Shown piece after piece: positions 25,184-32,638 of a stretch of 64,000 bases of DNA. Numbering within the stretch: position 1 is the stretch's first letter; each line of letters starts with the position of its first letter. Made by a program: the position numbers and the translations under genes. The stretch covers positions 20,221-84,220 of the forward strand of contig CAAGBC010000018.1 of NCBI GenBank assembly GCA_900767955.1. The letters run 5' to 3'. The notes under the pieces are model-generated. The model ran no database searches. It saw only the letters and a list, made by a program, of their open reading frames with translations, and had not been told where the DNA came from. The DNA comes from Spirochaetia bacterium. GTDB lineage: Bacteria; Spirochaetota; Spirochaetia; Treponematales; Treponemataceae.

Positions 25184-26308
25184 ATGAATGCAGAAATTTT
25201 AAAGGAAGAAATCAGTATAAATGGAGTTGTATCTGTTAAATATAAATACAGATATAAAATTCAAAACAAAACTCATATAAGAGTTTGTAAAAATTGTCAA
25301 ACTTATGAAGAAGCTAAATCTTATGTAAGTAAATTAAAATTTATTAACGAAAACAAATTTTTAATAAAGAATGTTGCTGCTGATTTGTATTTACCAGGAA
25401 GTTTACATATAGCGAGATTAAAAGAATTTGGTAAAGTTTTGTCAGAAGAAACGAGATTACAAAAAAGACATTGTATAGAACTTATTATTAAACAATTTGG
25501 TGAATATGATATAAGTAAACTAAAAATTGCAGATATTGAATTATTTTTACTGAAAGATAAAAGACATTCAGGTTCTTGGAAAAATTTTTATTTGGAAACT
25601 TTTGGTAGCATATATGATGAAACTATATGGAAGTGTGATCAACAAATTGCAAAGCCAAAATTTGAAAAATTTGCTCGAAATAGCAAAAAGTCAGATATAT
25701 TTACAGAATCAGAATTATTTAAATTATTTACATCTTCAAAGTTATGGAATAGTTATGATGAATATTTATTTTTTTTTATTGTATCGGCTTGTGGTTTAAG
25801 ATTAGGGGAAGCAATAGGATTAAGAGTAGATCAATTCTTCTTTAATGAAAAGATATTAATAATTAATGGATTTGCTAAAAAAAATGGGATTAGGACAGAT
25901 TATTGTAAATGTGGTAATTCGGATAACAAAAAATACAGATGTGTTCCAATGTCTGATAAATTAATAGAAAAGGTAAAAACATATATACAAAATAAGAAAT
26001 TATCAAATAATGAATTTTTGTTCACTGATTCAAATGGAATAACTTTTAGAGGTGATCATTTGAGAGTTGTACTTAAAAATGCAATGAAGAAATGTAATAT
26101 AGATTCAACAAATAGAAAACTTACTCCTCATTCATTACGATATACTTATGTAACAAGGATAAGAAATCTATTACCTGTAGATGAAGTGCGAAAACTTGTT
26201 GGACATAATTCTTTGGAAATGACAAATTATTATACTCGTATACAATCAGTTGAAGAGATGATCGAATCGGTGAAACCAATATTAAGTGTAATTAATGAAT
26301 TATATTGA
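25184..26308 (+). CDS. int: Tyrosine recombinase / ICE integrase
   Basis: A 374-residue phage-type integrase expected to recombine attP with the tRNA-Val gene. Catalytic residues can be read: R206 (ACGLRLGEA), H316 and R319 (TPHSLRY), H341 (LVGHNS) and the nucleophile Y350 (MTNYYTR). The N-terminal 50 residues contain CKNC and resemble an arm-binding domain, and a SAM-like core-binding domain spans about 75-125. The catalytic domain carries a cysteine-rich insert, YCKCGNSDNKKYRC (240-253), that I do not associate with ordinary integrases. AAGGAG precedes the ATG. It is coupled to the XRE gene. Confidence 0.93.
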   Translation: MNAEILKEEISINGVVSVKYKYRYKIQNKTHIRVCKNCQTYEEAKSYVSKLKFINENKFLIKNVAADLYLPGSLHIARLKEFGKVLSEETRLQKRHCIELIIKQFGEYDISKLKIADIELFLLKDKRHSGSWKNFYLETFGSIYDETIWKCDQQIAKPKFEKFARNSKKSDIFTESELFKLFTSSKLWNSYDEYLFFFIVSACGLRLGEAIGLRVDQFFFNEKILIINGFAKKNGIRTDYCKCGNSDNKKYRCVPMSDKLIEKVKTYIQNKKLSNNEFLFTDSNGITFRGDHLRVVLKNAMKKCNIDSTNRKLTPHSLRYTYVTRIRNLLPVDEVRKLVGHNSLEMTNYYTRIQSVEEMIESVKPILSVINELY

Positions 26309-26347
26309 TTATTATGATGTAATAGAATTTTATTTCTTGACAATGTG

Positions 26348-26360
26348 TATAATGTGTATT
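26348..26360 (+). promoter_or_regulatory. hicAB promoter with tandem repeats
   Basis: A TATAAT (26348-26353) is embedded in the tandem sequence AATGTGTAT AATGTGTAT (26342-26359), just before hicA. No good -35 is seen 17 bases upstream. The repeat overlaps the -10 and is a natural operator for the RHH domain of HicB. Confidence 0.45.
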
Positions 26361-26373
26361 AAGGTGTAATTAG

Positions 26374-26553
26374 ATGAAAGATAAAGATCTTTTGAAATTG
26401 CTTCTAAAAAATGGATGGAAGGTAGTAAGAATTTCTGGAAGTCATCATATTTTAGAAAAAGAAGGTTTTATTCCTATATCTTTGCCAGTTCATGGAAAAG
26501 ATATGAAAGTTGGTTTAGAAGTAGCTATATTAAAACATGCAAAACTAAAATGA
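26374..26553 (+). CDS. hicA: HicA-family mRNA interferase toxin
   Basis: A 59-residue protein, MKDKDLLKLLLKNGWKVVRI then SGSHHILEK, PISLPVHGKDMKVGLEVAILK. This is the HicA double-stranded-RNA-binding-like fold with the active-site histidine in GSHH. HicA toxins cleave mRNA and are neutralised by HicB, which follows 36 bases later. An AAGG precedes the start at ~10 bases. The pair probably stabilises the element in the population. Confidence 0.92.
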   Translation: MKDKDLLKLLLKNGWKVVRISGSHHILEKEGFIPISLPVHGKDMKVGLEVAILKHAKLK

Positions 26554-26589
26554 TTTATGTAGAAAATCTAGTTTCTTTTAGGAGGATTT

Positions 26590-26961
26590 ATGATTTTTCC
26601 AGTTATTTGTCACTATGAGGATGGAGGTTATTGGGCTGAATTTCCAGATTTACCAGGATGTTTTTCTCAAGGTGATAATGAACAAGATATTATTAAAAAT
26701 TCTAAGGAGAGTTTAGAAGGATATTTAATTAATTTATTGGAGTCAGGACAATCTATTCCGATTGCTTCTAGTATCAATCATGTTAAATTAGAAGGTGAAG
26801 GTTTTGTTTCTTATGTTGAATGTAGTTTAATTGGAGAAACAAAATATGTCCGAAAAAATATAACTTTGCCTGAATGGATGAATGTAAAAGCTGAAAAAAT
26901 GGGATTAAATTTCAGCAATGTATTGCAGGAAGCCATTTTAGCAAAGTTGGGTATGAGCTAA
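26590..26961 (+). CDS. hicB: HicB-family antitoxin
   Basis: A 123-residue antitoxin. The N-terminal part is the HicB RNase-H-like domain (FPVICHYEDGGYWAEFPDLPGCFSQGD). The C-terminal ~45 residues form a ribbon-helix-helix DNA-binding domain (RKNITLPEWMNVKAEKMG, FSNVLQEAILAKLG), so HicB can also repress the pair's promoter. AGGAGG lies 5 bases before the ATG. A strong terminator built on the element's palindrome follows at 26972. Confidence 0.93.
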   Translation: MIFPVICHYEDGGYWAEFPDLPGCFSQGDNEQDIIKNSKESLEGYLINLLESGQSIPIASSINHVKLEGEGFVSYVECSLIGETKYVRKNITLPEWMNVKAEKMGLNFSNVLQEAILAKLGMS

Positions 26962-26971
26962 AGTTTGCATT

Positions 26972-26999
26972 GGAGCGTCACGTGACGCTCCTTTTTTTT
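26972..26999 (+). terminator. Palindrome copy 1, terminator of hicAB
   Basis: GGAGCGTCACGTGACGCTCC (26972-26991) followed by eight T. It has the outer pair change A-T to G-C relative to the AAGCG form, which keeps the stem. With the T run it is a textbook intrinsic terminator. The next hairpin, AACTGTTCGA/TCGGACAGTT (27000-27024), follows at once. Confidence 0.85.
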
Positions 27000-27030
27000 C
27001 AACTGTTCGATAAAATCGGACAGTTCATTT

Positions 27031-29160
27031 TTATTTATCAAAATCAAACTTTATTTCGTGATTGGAATCAAGGTAAAGACGAGCTTTAAATTCTTTTCCT
27101 GTTTTTTTAGAAACAAAATTTTTTAAAGGTGTTTTTTTATTTGCACATAATAAAGTTACATCCTTTTGGGAAAGTTTGATTCCGTTGAATTGTTCCCAGA
27201 TTTTGAAAGAACAACCGTTTTTATAACCTGTACAATACCAATTTTTTATTCCTGTTTTTGTTGTTCCAGGACGAATTGGATTGCTACATAGTGGGCAAAG
27301 TATTTGATTTTCATCAGTGGGTAATTCAATTATAAAATTATTTGCAACTGCTTTTTGAATAAATGATTTAATTTCTTCTTCAAAACCTGTTGGATTTTCT
27401 TCTAAATAAGTTTCCCACCTAGTAGTTTCTTCTATGTTGGCTAAACTTTTGATTGATGAGTTTCTTACTGAGTTTATAACTACTCTTCCCAATTCTGTTA
27501 TTAAAATATTTTTCTTTTCAACTTTGATGTATCCATTTGAAATTAATTCAGGAATAAAAGTATGTCTTGTGGCAGCTGTTCCCAAGCCAATTAATTTTGA
27601 TGTGTTTTCATCGATACTTGTTGGATTTTCCATAAAAGCAAGAATTGAAGCTTCATTAAAATACTTTGGTGGTTTTGTGTATTTTTCTTTTGCTTCAATA
27701 TTTAAAAGTTTAAGTTCATTCCAATTTAGATTTTCTAATATTTGCTCTTCCTCTAATGATTCTTCATTGTCTTGAGCTGGTATTTCTAAAGCGTGACAAT
27801 TTGTCACGGTTTGATTTCCTTCTTCATTCAAACGCTGTTTTATAGTGGATAGATAAAAATCGTTTTTCCAGCCAGCGTTCAGAACTTTTTTGCCTGTTAT
27901 TCTAAAATTATTTCCATTTACATCTAAAATGTAAGTTTGTTTTTCGTATTGTTCTTCTGGAAGAAAAGCAATAAAAAATCTACATATAATTAAATTATAA
28001 ATATTTTTTTGCTCGCTTGTCGCAGATGCTGGTATAAATTTTAATGGAATTAAAGCATGGTGAGCTTCTAGTTTATCATCATTAAAACATCGTTTATTTG
28101 AAAGTGAAATATTCATTGAATTTCTAAATTCATCAAAATAATCTGAATAATAATTGCAAAGATTATTTGCAACAGATTTACAAAGCTCAACATTATCACT
28201 TCCCATAACTCTAGAGGGAGTTCTTGGATAAGATACACATTTTAATTCTTCATAGAGTGATTGAGTAATTTTAAGAGTTTTATCAGCAGAATATCCGTAA
28301 TATTTGAAAGCGTCTTTTTGCAATGCATTTAAATTGTAAAGCTGTGGTGGATTTGTTATTTTTTTTTCAATTTTGCTATCTATTAATTTTGCATGATTGC
28401 CAATGCAAGCATTTAATTTTTCAGTTTTTGTATTATCTTCAAAACCTGTAATTTTTTCATTTTCAAAATAAATACCTTTACATTTTGGAGCTAATTGTGT
28501 TGAACCAAAAGTTCCAAAAAACTCATAGTATTTTTTACTTTGAAAATTTTCAATTTGGGAACATCTGTTTTCAATTGCTGATAGCAAAGCAGTTTTTACT
28601 CGACCTATGGAAAGTTTTTTATTTGCAGCAACAGAAACATATCTAGTAAGATTCATTCCTACAAGCCAATCTGAATGTTGTCTTGCAAATCCATTTTTTG
28701 AAAGCAGATTATATTCAGAAAGCGGTTTTGCATTTTTTATTCCTTGCAAAACAACTTCTGTTGTAAGAGCTTGAGAAACCCAAAATCTTTTAATTTTTGA
28801 AAAATCTGAAATTCCTGAAAGAACTAAACATTCTCGTGCAATTACTTCACCTTCTCGGTCCGCATCGGTTGCAATTAGAATCTCATCGAACTTGTGTTTA
28901 TTTAATAAGTCTAAAACAATCTTTGCTTGTTTTGAAACAGATTCATTTATTTGATAACGGAACTGTTTTGGTATACAAGGAATTTCTTTCCAGGATTTGA
29001 AACGACCATCATAAAATTCTGGTTCGTGAAGTTTGAAAAGATGTCCAACACAATAGGCGATTTCTGTTTTTCCATCAGAAAAATATCCTGGTTTTTGTTG
29101 GCAATTGAGGGCTGTTGCAAAATCTTTTGCAACACTTGGTTTTTCTGTAAGTATTAACAT
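27031..29160 (-). CDS. topB: Type IA DNA topoisomerase (TopB-like)
   Basis: A 709-residue type IA topoisomerase, common in ICEs, where it probably helps resolve transferred or replicating DNA. The start is set at ATG 29160 (MLILTEKPSVAKDF) with AAGGAG 5 bases before it. The TOPRIM metal site is E7 with DADREGE (99-105). The nucleophile is Y311 in SYPRTPSRVMG. The C-terminus has one zinc ribbon (CPLCSNPIRPGTT ... WYCTGYKNGC). The family's gate segment HHALIPL is also present. It is transcribed away from the transfer genes, behind a promoter with the TCTACCCGTCC leader motif shared with trbF and traG. Confidence 0.94.
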   Translation of the reverse strand: MLILTEKPSVAKDFATALNCQQKPGYFSDGKTEIAYCVGHLFKLHEPEFYDGRFKSWKEIPCIPKQFRYQINESVSKQAKIVLDLLNKHKFDEILIATDADREGEVIARECLVLSGISDFSKIKRFWVSQALTTEVVLQGIKNAKPLSEYNLLSKNGFARQHSDWLVGMNLTRYVSVAANKKLSIGRVKTALLSAIENRCSQIENFQSKKYYEFFGTFGSTQLAPKCKGIYFENEKITGFEDNTKTEKLNACIGNHAKLIDSKIEKKITNPPQLYNLNALQKDAFKYYGYSADKTLKITQSLYEELKCVSYPRTPSRVMGSDNVELCKSVANNLCNYYSDYFDEFRNSMNISLSNKRCFNDDKLEAHHALIPLKFIPASATSEQKNIYNLIICRFFIAFLPEEQYEKQTYILDVNGNNFRITGKKVLNAGWKNDFYLSTIKQRLNEEGNQTVTNCHALEIPAQDNEESLEEEQILENLNWNELKLLNIEAKEKYTKPPKYFNEASILAFMENPTSIDENTSKLIGLGTAATRHTFIPELISNGYIKVEKKNILITELGRVVINSVRNSSIKSLANIEETTRWETYLEENPTGFEEEIKSFIQKAVANNFIIELPTDENQILCPLCSNPIRPGTTKTGIKNWYCTGYKNGCSFKIWEQFNGIKLSQKDVTLLCANKKTPLKNFVSKKTGKEFKARLYLDSNHEIKFDFDK

Positions 29161-29173
29161 ATGAACTCCTTTT

Positions 29174-29203
29174 GGACGGGTAGAGTTCAATTTTTATATT
29201 AAA
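29174..29203 (-). promoter_or_regulatory. topB promoter region with shared leader motif
   Basis: On the reverse strand, TTTAAT (29203-29198) acts as -10 and TCTACCCGTCC (29184-29174) follows exactly 13 bases later, four bases before AAGGAG. A TTGCAA about 15 bases upstream of the -10 may be the -35. The same motif with the same spacing occurs before trbF and traG. Confidence 0.6.
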
Positions 29204-29229
29204 TATAAAAAGTATATTTTGCAAGACAT

Positions 29230-29257
29230 ATCAGAAGCGTCACGTGACGCTTCTGAT
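29230..29257. repeat. Palindrome copy 2 (longest, 28 bp)
   Basis: A perfect 28-bp palindrome around the core CGTCACGTGACG, flanked by ATCAGAAG/CTTCTGAT. It lies upstream of the topB promoter and has no T run, so termination is less likely here. Confidence 0.9.
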
Positions 29258-29268
29258 TTAACCTATAG

Positions 29269-29286
29269 AAGCGACACGTGTCGCTT
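29269..29286. repeat. Palindrome copy 3 (covariant core)
   Basis: AAGCGACACGTGTCGCTT. Both symmetric positions have changed (T to A on the left, A to T on the right), keeping the dyad intact. This is direct evidence that the symmetry itself is maintained. Confidence 0.88.
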
Positions 29287-29301
29287 GTAAATTGTATTAG
29301 C

Positions 29302-29355
29302 TGAACCATGTTCACCGCTTACCGATTTTCCGCATGCGGATTATCCCGATACGGT
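29302..29355. other. Candidate origin of transfer (oriT)
   Basis: A locally GC-richer island with nested inverted repeats: TGAAC-CAT-GTTCA (29302-29314), a 12-bp palindrome TCCGCATGCGGA (29329-29340) and outer arms ACCGAT/ATACGGT (29321-29355). Just right of the palindrome is TATCCCG (29342-29348), one base off the TATCCTG nic core of MOBP plasmids such as RP4. It lies between the divergent topB and relaxase operons, the usual place for oriT. It is a candidate only; a structured RNA is the alternative. Confidence 0.45.
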
Positions 29356-29373
29356 TAAAACTGATACTTAATT

Positions 29374-29401
29374 ATAAGCGTCATGTGACGCTTATTTTTT
29401 T
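29374..29401 (+). terminator. Palindrome copy 4, terminator-like
   Basis: ATAAGCGTCATGTGACGCTTAT (29374-29395) followed by a T run. One central C is changed to T, which breaks the DNA dyad but leaves an RNA stem with a G-U at its tip. This copy fits an RNA hairpin better than a protein site. Confidence 0.7.
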
Positions 29402-29430
29402 AGAAAATTTGTAAATTTTCTTTTATTTTA
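29402..29430 (+). terminator. Second hairpin after palindrome copy 4
   Basis: AGAAAATTT-GT-AAATTTTCT (29402-29421) followed by TTTATTTTAT. Together with copy 4 it makes a tandem stop, suggesting that something upstream (29287-29373) is transcribed on the forward strand. Confidence 0.5.
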
Positions 29431-29737
29431 TCGTAACTTATGTATTTAGTATAACTTAGTTAAATTTTTAAAAAAATAAAATAATAATGAGGGGAATATA
29501 ATTAGATAAAAAAAATAATATAACTTAAGTAAATGACTCTTAGACGCAAGATAAAGGTTTGTGTTACAAAGGTGTTTATTTCATTATTGTATCGTCATTT
29601 ACTTGTATTACAATTGGGATTTATGTAGTACAATTTGTTTTTTCTTCTATATATGCGTGTAATACATTCAATTTTGGGTGTTTTTTTGTGTAAAAAGTTA
29701 AAAACTATTGAAGAATGTATAAAAATATATTGAAATA

Positions 29738-29766
29738 TAGACAATTTACACTAACTTATATATAAT
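29738..29766 (+). promoter_or_regulatory. Promoter of the mobilisation operon
   Basis: TAGACA (29738-29743), 17-base spacer, TATAAT (29761-29766). Transcription would begin about 29773, so palindrome copy 5 lies in the 5' leader of this operon. Confidence 0.65.
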
Positions 29767-29789
29767 TAGGTAGTTACGATAATTTTGAA

Positions 29790-29813
29790 TAGAAGCGTCA
29801 CGTGACGCTTCTA
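29790..29813. repeat. Palindrome copy 5
   Basis: A 24-bp perfect palindrome, TAGAAGCG core-CACGTG CGCTTCTA, in the leader of the mobilisation operon. It ends at the AAAGGAG ribosome binding site of the next gene, so its RNA hairpin could affect translation. Confidence 0.9.
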
Positions 29814-29828
29814 AAAGGAGCTTTTTTT

Positions 29829-30047
29829 TTGACTATTAATATTTCTAAAAAAGGTTTTTGTTTCAAAAGTAAATTTAAATTATTTATTTGTGAAAAATTA
29901 TATGCAGCAAGTAAAAGTAATAATTCGATTTTATTAGAAAAAAATGATAACAATGAAGTTATAGCTGTATCTATAGAAAATAAAAAAATAAGTTATTGCC
30001 CGTATTGTGGCAGAAAAATTGAGGAAAAGTATTTTAGTTTGTATTAA
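29829..30047 (+). CDS. Small zinc-ribbon-like protein
   Basis: A 72-residue protein I do not recognise. The TTG at 29829 is taken as start because AAAAGGAG lies eight bases upstream; an upstream in-frame start at 29802 would lie inside the palindrome. The sequence is basic, with one CPYCGRKIEE motif near the C-terminus, half of a zinc ribbon; an earlier Cys pair (GFCFKSKFKLFIC) could complete the site. Such small proteins often accompany relaxases. It is the first gene of the mobilisation operon. Confidence 0.6.
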   Translation: MTINISKKGFCFKSKFKLFICEKLYAASKSNNSILLEKNDNNEVIAVSIENKKISYCPYCGRKIEEKYFSLY

Positions 30048-30051
30048 TAAT

Positions 30052-30073
30052 AGAAGCGTCACGTGACGCTTCT
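30052..30073. repeat. Palindrome copy 6
   Basis: AGAAGCGTCACGTGACGCTTCT, a perfect 22-bp palindrome five bases after one stop codon and directly before the GAGG ribosome binding site of the next gene. Confidence 0.9.
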
Positions 30074-30087
30074 GAGGCATGTCTATT

Positions 30088-30657
30088 ATGTATTATTCAA
30101 AAAAACTTAAAAAGAAAATTGTAAATATTATTTGTAATTCAGAAGAAGAATTGTTTTGCGTAAGACTTAATATTGGTGGATGTGATTTAGCTGAATTACA
30201 AGAAATAATAGATTTAATGTATTATGCCTGGAATATAATTTCATGTAAAAGAAGTTGTGGTTATATTAAAAATTATTCAGGACTTCTAAAGCGATTATTC
30301 ATTAGGTATAACAAAGAAAATGGAATGTATTATCCATTCTTTTTTTTATTGTGTTTTACTTCTCCAAAAATGAAAAAGCCTTTGGAGTTATGGAAATTAC
30401 AATTAAAAGCTTATACTAGTTGGTTTACAGCGTGGGCATCTGCATTGAAATGTTGTACTGATGTTTCAGTTACTTTTGATAAAGTTGAAAAAAATAGTGT
30501 AGAAAAATATATTAATTATTTTTGTGAAAATAAAGTGATGCTGAATGAAATACCTGAAAAAGAACTTGAGGTAATTAATAATATTATTAGTTCTAAAAGG
30601 ATTTTTTCTTCGAGAGGTATTTTTTATAGATTAAAGGAATTAGTAATCGAACGATGA
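30088..30657 (+). CDS. Mobilisation-operon protein of unknown function
   Basis: A 189-residue protein without a family I can name. The ATG at 30088 fits the GAGG site (about 10 bases) better than the ATG at 30079. It is rich in aromatic and basic residues, mostly helical by appearance, with cysteines in two clusters (RRSCGYIKNY type and KCCTDVS). Its stop overlaps the relaxase start (ATGA), so it is translated together with the relaxase. A role as a relaxosome accessory or DNA-binding partner is an inference from position only. Confidence 0.6.
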   Translation: MYYSKKLKKKIVNIICNSEEELFCVRLNIGGCDLAELQEIIDLMYYAWNIISCKRSCGYIKNYSGLLKRLFIRYNKENGMYYPFFFLLCFTSPKMKKPLELWKLQLKAYTSWFTAWASALKCCTDVSVTFDKVEKNSVEKYINYFCENKVMLNEIPEKELEVINNIISSKRIFSSRGIFYRLKELVIER

Positions 30658-31775
30658 AAAATAATATATTTGATAAAAAAAAAGAAGATTTATATAAAGT
30701 AAAAAAAATACCATATAAAAAAGATGATTTATGGCAATTAAAAAAATTATTAAAAAATCATGAAAATATAAAAAAAAATAAGTCTAAAAATTTAAGTTCC
30801 TCAAGAAGTTATTTTATTTATGATAAAAAGCGTTATCAACAAAGAGTGACATTTAAAATGTCTAATAGCTCAAAATTAGTTAATCATAAAAAATATGTAA
30901 ATTATTATATGCAACAGAAAAATAAAAAAGATGTAACGGAAAAACCTACATTATTTGGTTCAGAAAATTATGAAGAAAATATGGTAGCAAAACACTTTAA
31001 ATGTATTATTTCCCCAGAAAATCAAAGTGTAAACCTGGAAGTTTTATCAAATGAATTTATTAAAAGAATAGAAATGATAACTGGATATAAATTGTATTGG
31101 CAAGGTGCAATTCATACAAATACTTCTCACAGACATTCACATATTTGTATTAATGGGAAAGATAAAAATGGAAAAGATGTATATTTTCAGCCAGAGCTAA
31201 TAAAAAGAACAATGAGAGAAACTTTATCCTATGTAACAACAGAACTTGTTGGGCAAAGAACAGAAAAAGAAATTAATCTTGCAAAAGCAAATTTATTTTT
31301 TGCAAAAAGATGGACAAAGTTAGATGAAGAATTATTATCCTATCAGGATAAGATAAGTCGTAATATGATTAAACCAGAATTAGAAGCAAGATTATCATTT
31401 TTAGAATCAATTGGCTTGGCGGAAAATTTTGGAAAGTATTATTCATTAAAAAAGGATTGGGATAATGTATTAATTGCAACAGGAAGATATAATTCTTTTT
31501 TTGATGAATATTGCAAAAATAATGGAAACTTAAAATTATACAATGGTGAACGAGTAAAAGGTGTAGTTTCTAAAGTTATATCATTTGATAAAGATGAAAG
31601 TTGGAATGATGCAATTATTGTTAATACTGGAAAAGAAAATATTTATGTTCCAATTTGGCAATTAAAAAAATCTAATTTAGAGGGAAAGGTTGTTGAAATT
31701 GCAGAAGGAAATAAAAAACTAAGTCGTATAACTGATAGAGATATTAAAATTAAAAATGACGGATTTGGTTATTAG
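30654..31775 (+). CDS. Relaxase, VirD2-like with DUF3363-type region
   Basis: A 373-residue conjugative relaxase that should nick oriT and carry the strand covalently. The metal-binding histidine motif is GAIHTNTSHRHSHICINGKD, with H154, H159, H161 and H163, the three-histidine motif of VirD2/MOBP-like relaxases plus one extra. After it, GKD..GKDVYF, then ELVGQRTEKEINLAKANLFFAKRW matches the family's GPRTExEI...RFTxLD block (DUF3363 relaxases of Tn4371 ICEs). Candidate nucleophiles are Y81, Y84 and Y85 (KKYVNYYMQQ). It is shorter than the ~600-residue relatives. The TAG stop is the first part of palindrome copy 7. Confidence 0.8.
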   Translation: MKNNIFDKKKEDLYKVKKIPYKKDDLWQLKKLLKNHENIKKNKSKNLSSSRSYFIYDKKRYQQRVTFKMSNSSKLVNHKKYVNYYMQQKNKKDVTEKPTLFGSENYEENMVAKHFKCIISPENQSVNLEVLSNEFIKRIEMITGYKLYWQGAIHTNTSHRHSHICINGKDKNGKDVYFQPELIKRTMRETLSYVTTELVGQRTEKEINLAKANLFFAKRWTKLDEELLSYQDKISRNMIKPELEARLSFLESIGLAENFGKYYSLKKDWDNVLIATGRYNSFFDEYCKNNGNLKLYNGERVKGVVSKVISFDKDESWNDAIIVNTGKENIYVPIWQLKKSNLEGKVVEIAEGNKKLSRITDRDIKIKNDGFGY

Positions 31776-31793
31776 AAGCGTCACGTGACGCTT
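31776..31793. repeat. Palindrome copy 7
   Basis: AAGCGTCACGTGACGCTT directly after the relaxase stop codon. No T run follows, so it may be an mRNA 3'-end hairpin or a protein site rather than a classic terminator. Confidence 0.9.
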
Positions 31794-31869
31794 ATATTTA
31801 GAGAAGTGATTTTAATTCGTTTTTAATTTTTCTTTAAAACAAATATATTGTATAATATACAATTAAATA

Positions 31870-31922
31870 TTGTAATTTATCATAAATCATTATATAATTA
31901 TTTCAATTGTGTCTACCCGTCC
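31870..31922 (+). promoter_or_regulatory. trbF promoter with shared leader motif
   Basis: TTGTAA (31870-31875), 17-base spacer, TATAAT (31893-31898), then TCTACCCGTCC (31912-31922) 13 bases after the -10. The motif lies about +7 to +17 in the mRNA and seven bases before the AGGAG site. Confidence 0.7.
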
Positions 31923-31939
31923 AATTTTAGGAGATACAA

Positions 31940-32638
31940 TTGGCAATTAAAAATTATCTTAATCAAGGAGAAGATCCAACTCCATTTAATCCTCAATTAC
32001 AACATTTCGATTTAATTTGTGGCCAAGTCATGAAAGAAAATCGAATATTAAAATATGTTGTAATTGTTGCATGTTTATCATTTTTTCTTTCTATCGCTGT
32101 TACGTTCTATGCTGTTTCATTACCAGAATCAATTCCTGTTTTAGTAACTATGAATGATTTTGGAGAAACAAAGTATATTGGACCTGTTTCTAGAAAAAAT
32201 TATCAAAATTTTAATGTTCCAGAAATTGCATGTCAGCAACAGGTTAGAAAGTTCATTGAACTATTTTATTCATTATCAACGGATAAGAATGTAATGAATA
32301 AAAATCTAAAAAAAACTTATTCCTTATTAACTTCAACTACAGCAAAAAAATTCTCAGCTTTAATAAAAGAACAAAATTTATTTGAAGATTTTGGATCTAT
32401 GACACGCGAAGTTATTTTTACCACAAATTTACCATTAAAGTTATCTAAAGATTCTTATCAAGTTGATTTTAAAGTTATATCTCGACAGTTAAATGGAAAT
32501 GTGAATGAAGAAATTCCTTACAGAGCTGTTGTTACACTTAATACATTGCAGCCTTCCGAAGAGGATATTTTAAATAATCCTTTGGGAATTTATATTACAA
32601 GTTTTGATATTCAAAAATTAATGGAGGATAAAAAATGA
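31940..32638 (+). CDS. trbF: Conjugal transfer protein TrbF (VirB8-like)
   Basis: A 232-residue inner-membrane protein. A ~40-residue cytoplasmic N-terminus precedes one membrane helix (YVVIVACLSFFLSIAVTFYAV). The periplasmic VirB8 domain follows, with the recognisable FVRKFIELFYSLSTD, TSTTAKKFSALI and DFKVISRQLNG segments. VirB8/TrbF assembles the core of the type IV secretion channel. The start is a TTG after AGGAG, as in traG. It is followed by trbG (4-base overlap) and trbI, in the Trb order F-G-I. Confidence 0.88.
   Translation: MAIKNYLNQGEDPTPFNPQLQHFDLICGQVMKENRILKYVVIVACLSFFLSIAVTFYAVSLPESIPVLVTMNDFGETKYIGPVSRKNYQNFNVPEIACQQQVRKFIELFYSLSTDKNVMNKNLKKTYSLLTSTTAKKFSALIKEQNLFEDFGSMTREVIFTTNLPLKLSKDSYQVDFKVISRQLNGNVNEEIPYRAVVTLNTLQPSEEDILNNPLGIYITSFDIQKLMEDKK

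Larger units (their letters stand above)
29161..29828. other. Non-coding region between topB and mobilisation operon
   Basis: About 670 bases without a gene. It holds the topB leader and promoter, three palindrome copies (29230, 29269, 29374), the candidate origin of transfer (29302-29355), a second hairpin terminator (29402-29421), the promoter of the mobilisation operon (29738-29766) and a fourth palindrome (29790). Between 29430 and 29735 I see only AT-rich sequence with no supported element. Confidence 0.7.

Noticed and set aside
26415..26618. 67-codon open frame between hicA and hicB
   Set aside because: It overlaps hicA in another frame and has no ribosome binding site. HicA at 26374-26553 and HicB at 26590 explain the region.
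27792..27808. CGTGAC-AATTT-GTCACG hairpin resembling the palindrome family
   Set aside because: It is inside the topB coding sequence and has the half-sites in the opposite arrangement, without the CACGTG centre. It was not counted as a copy.
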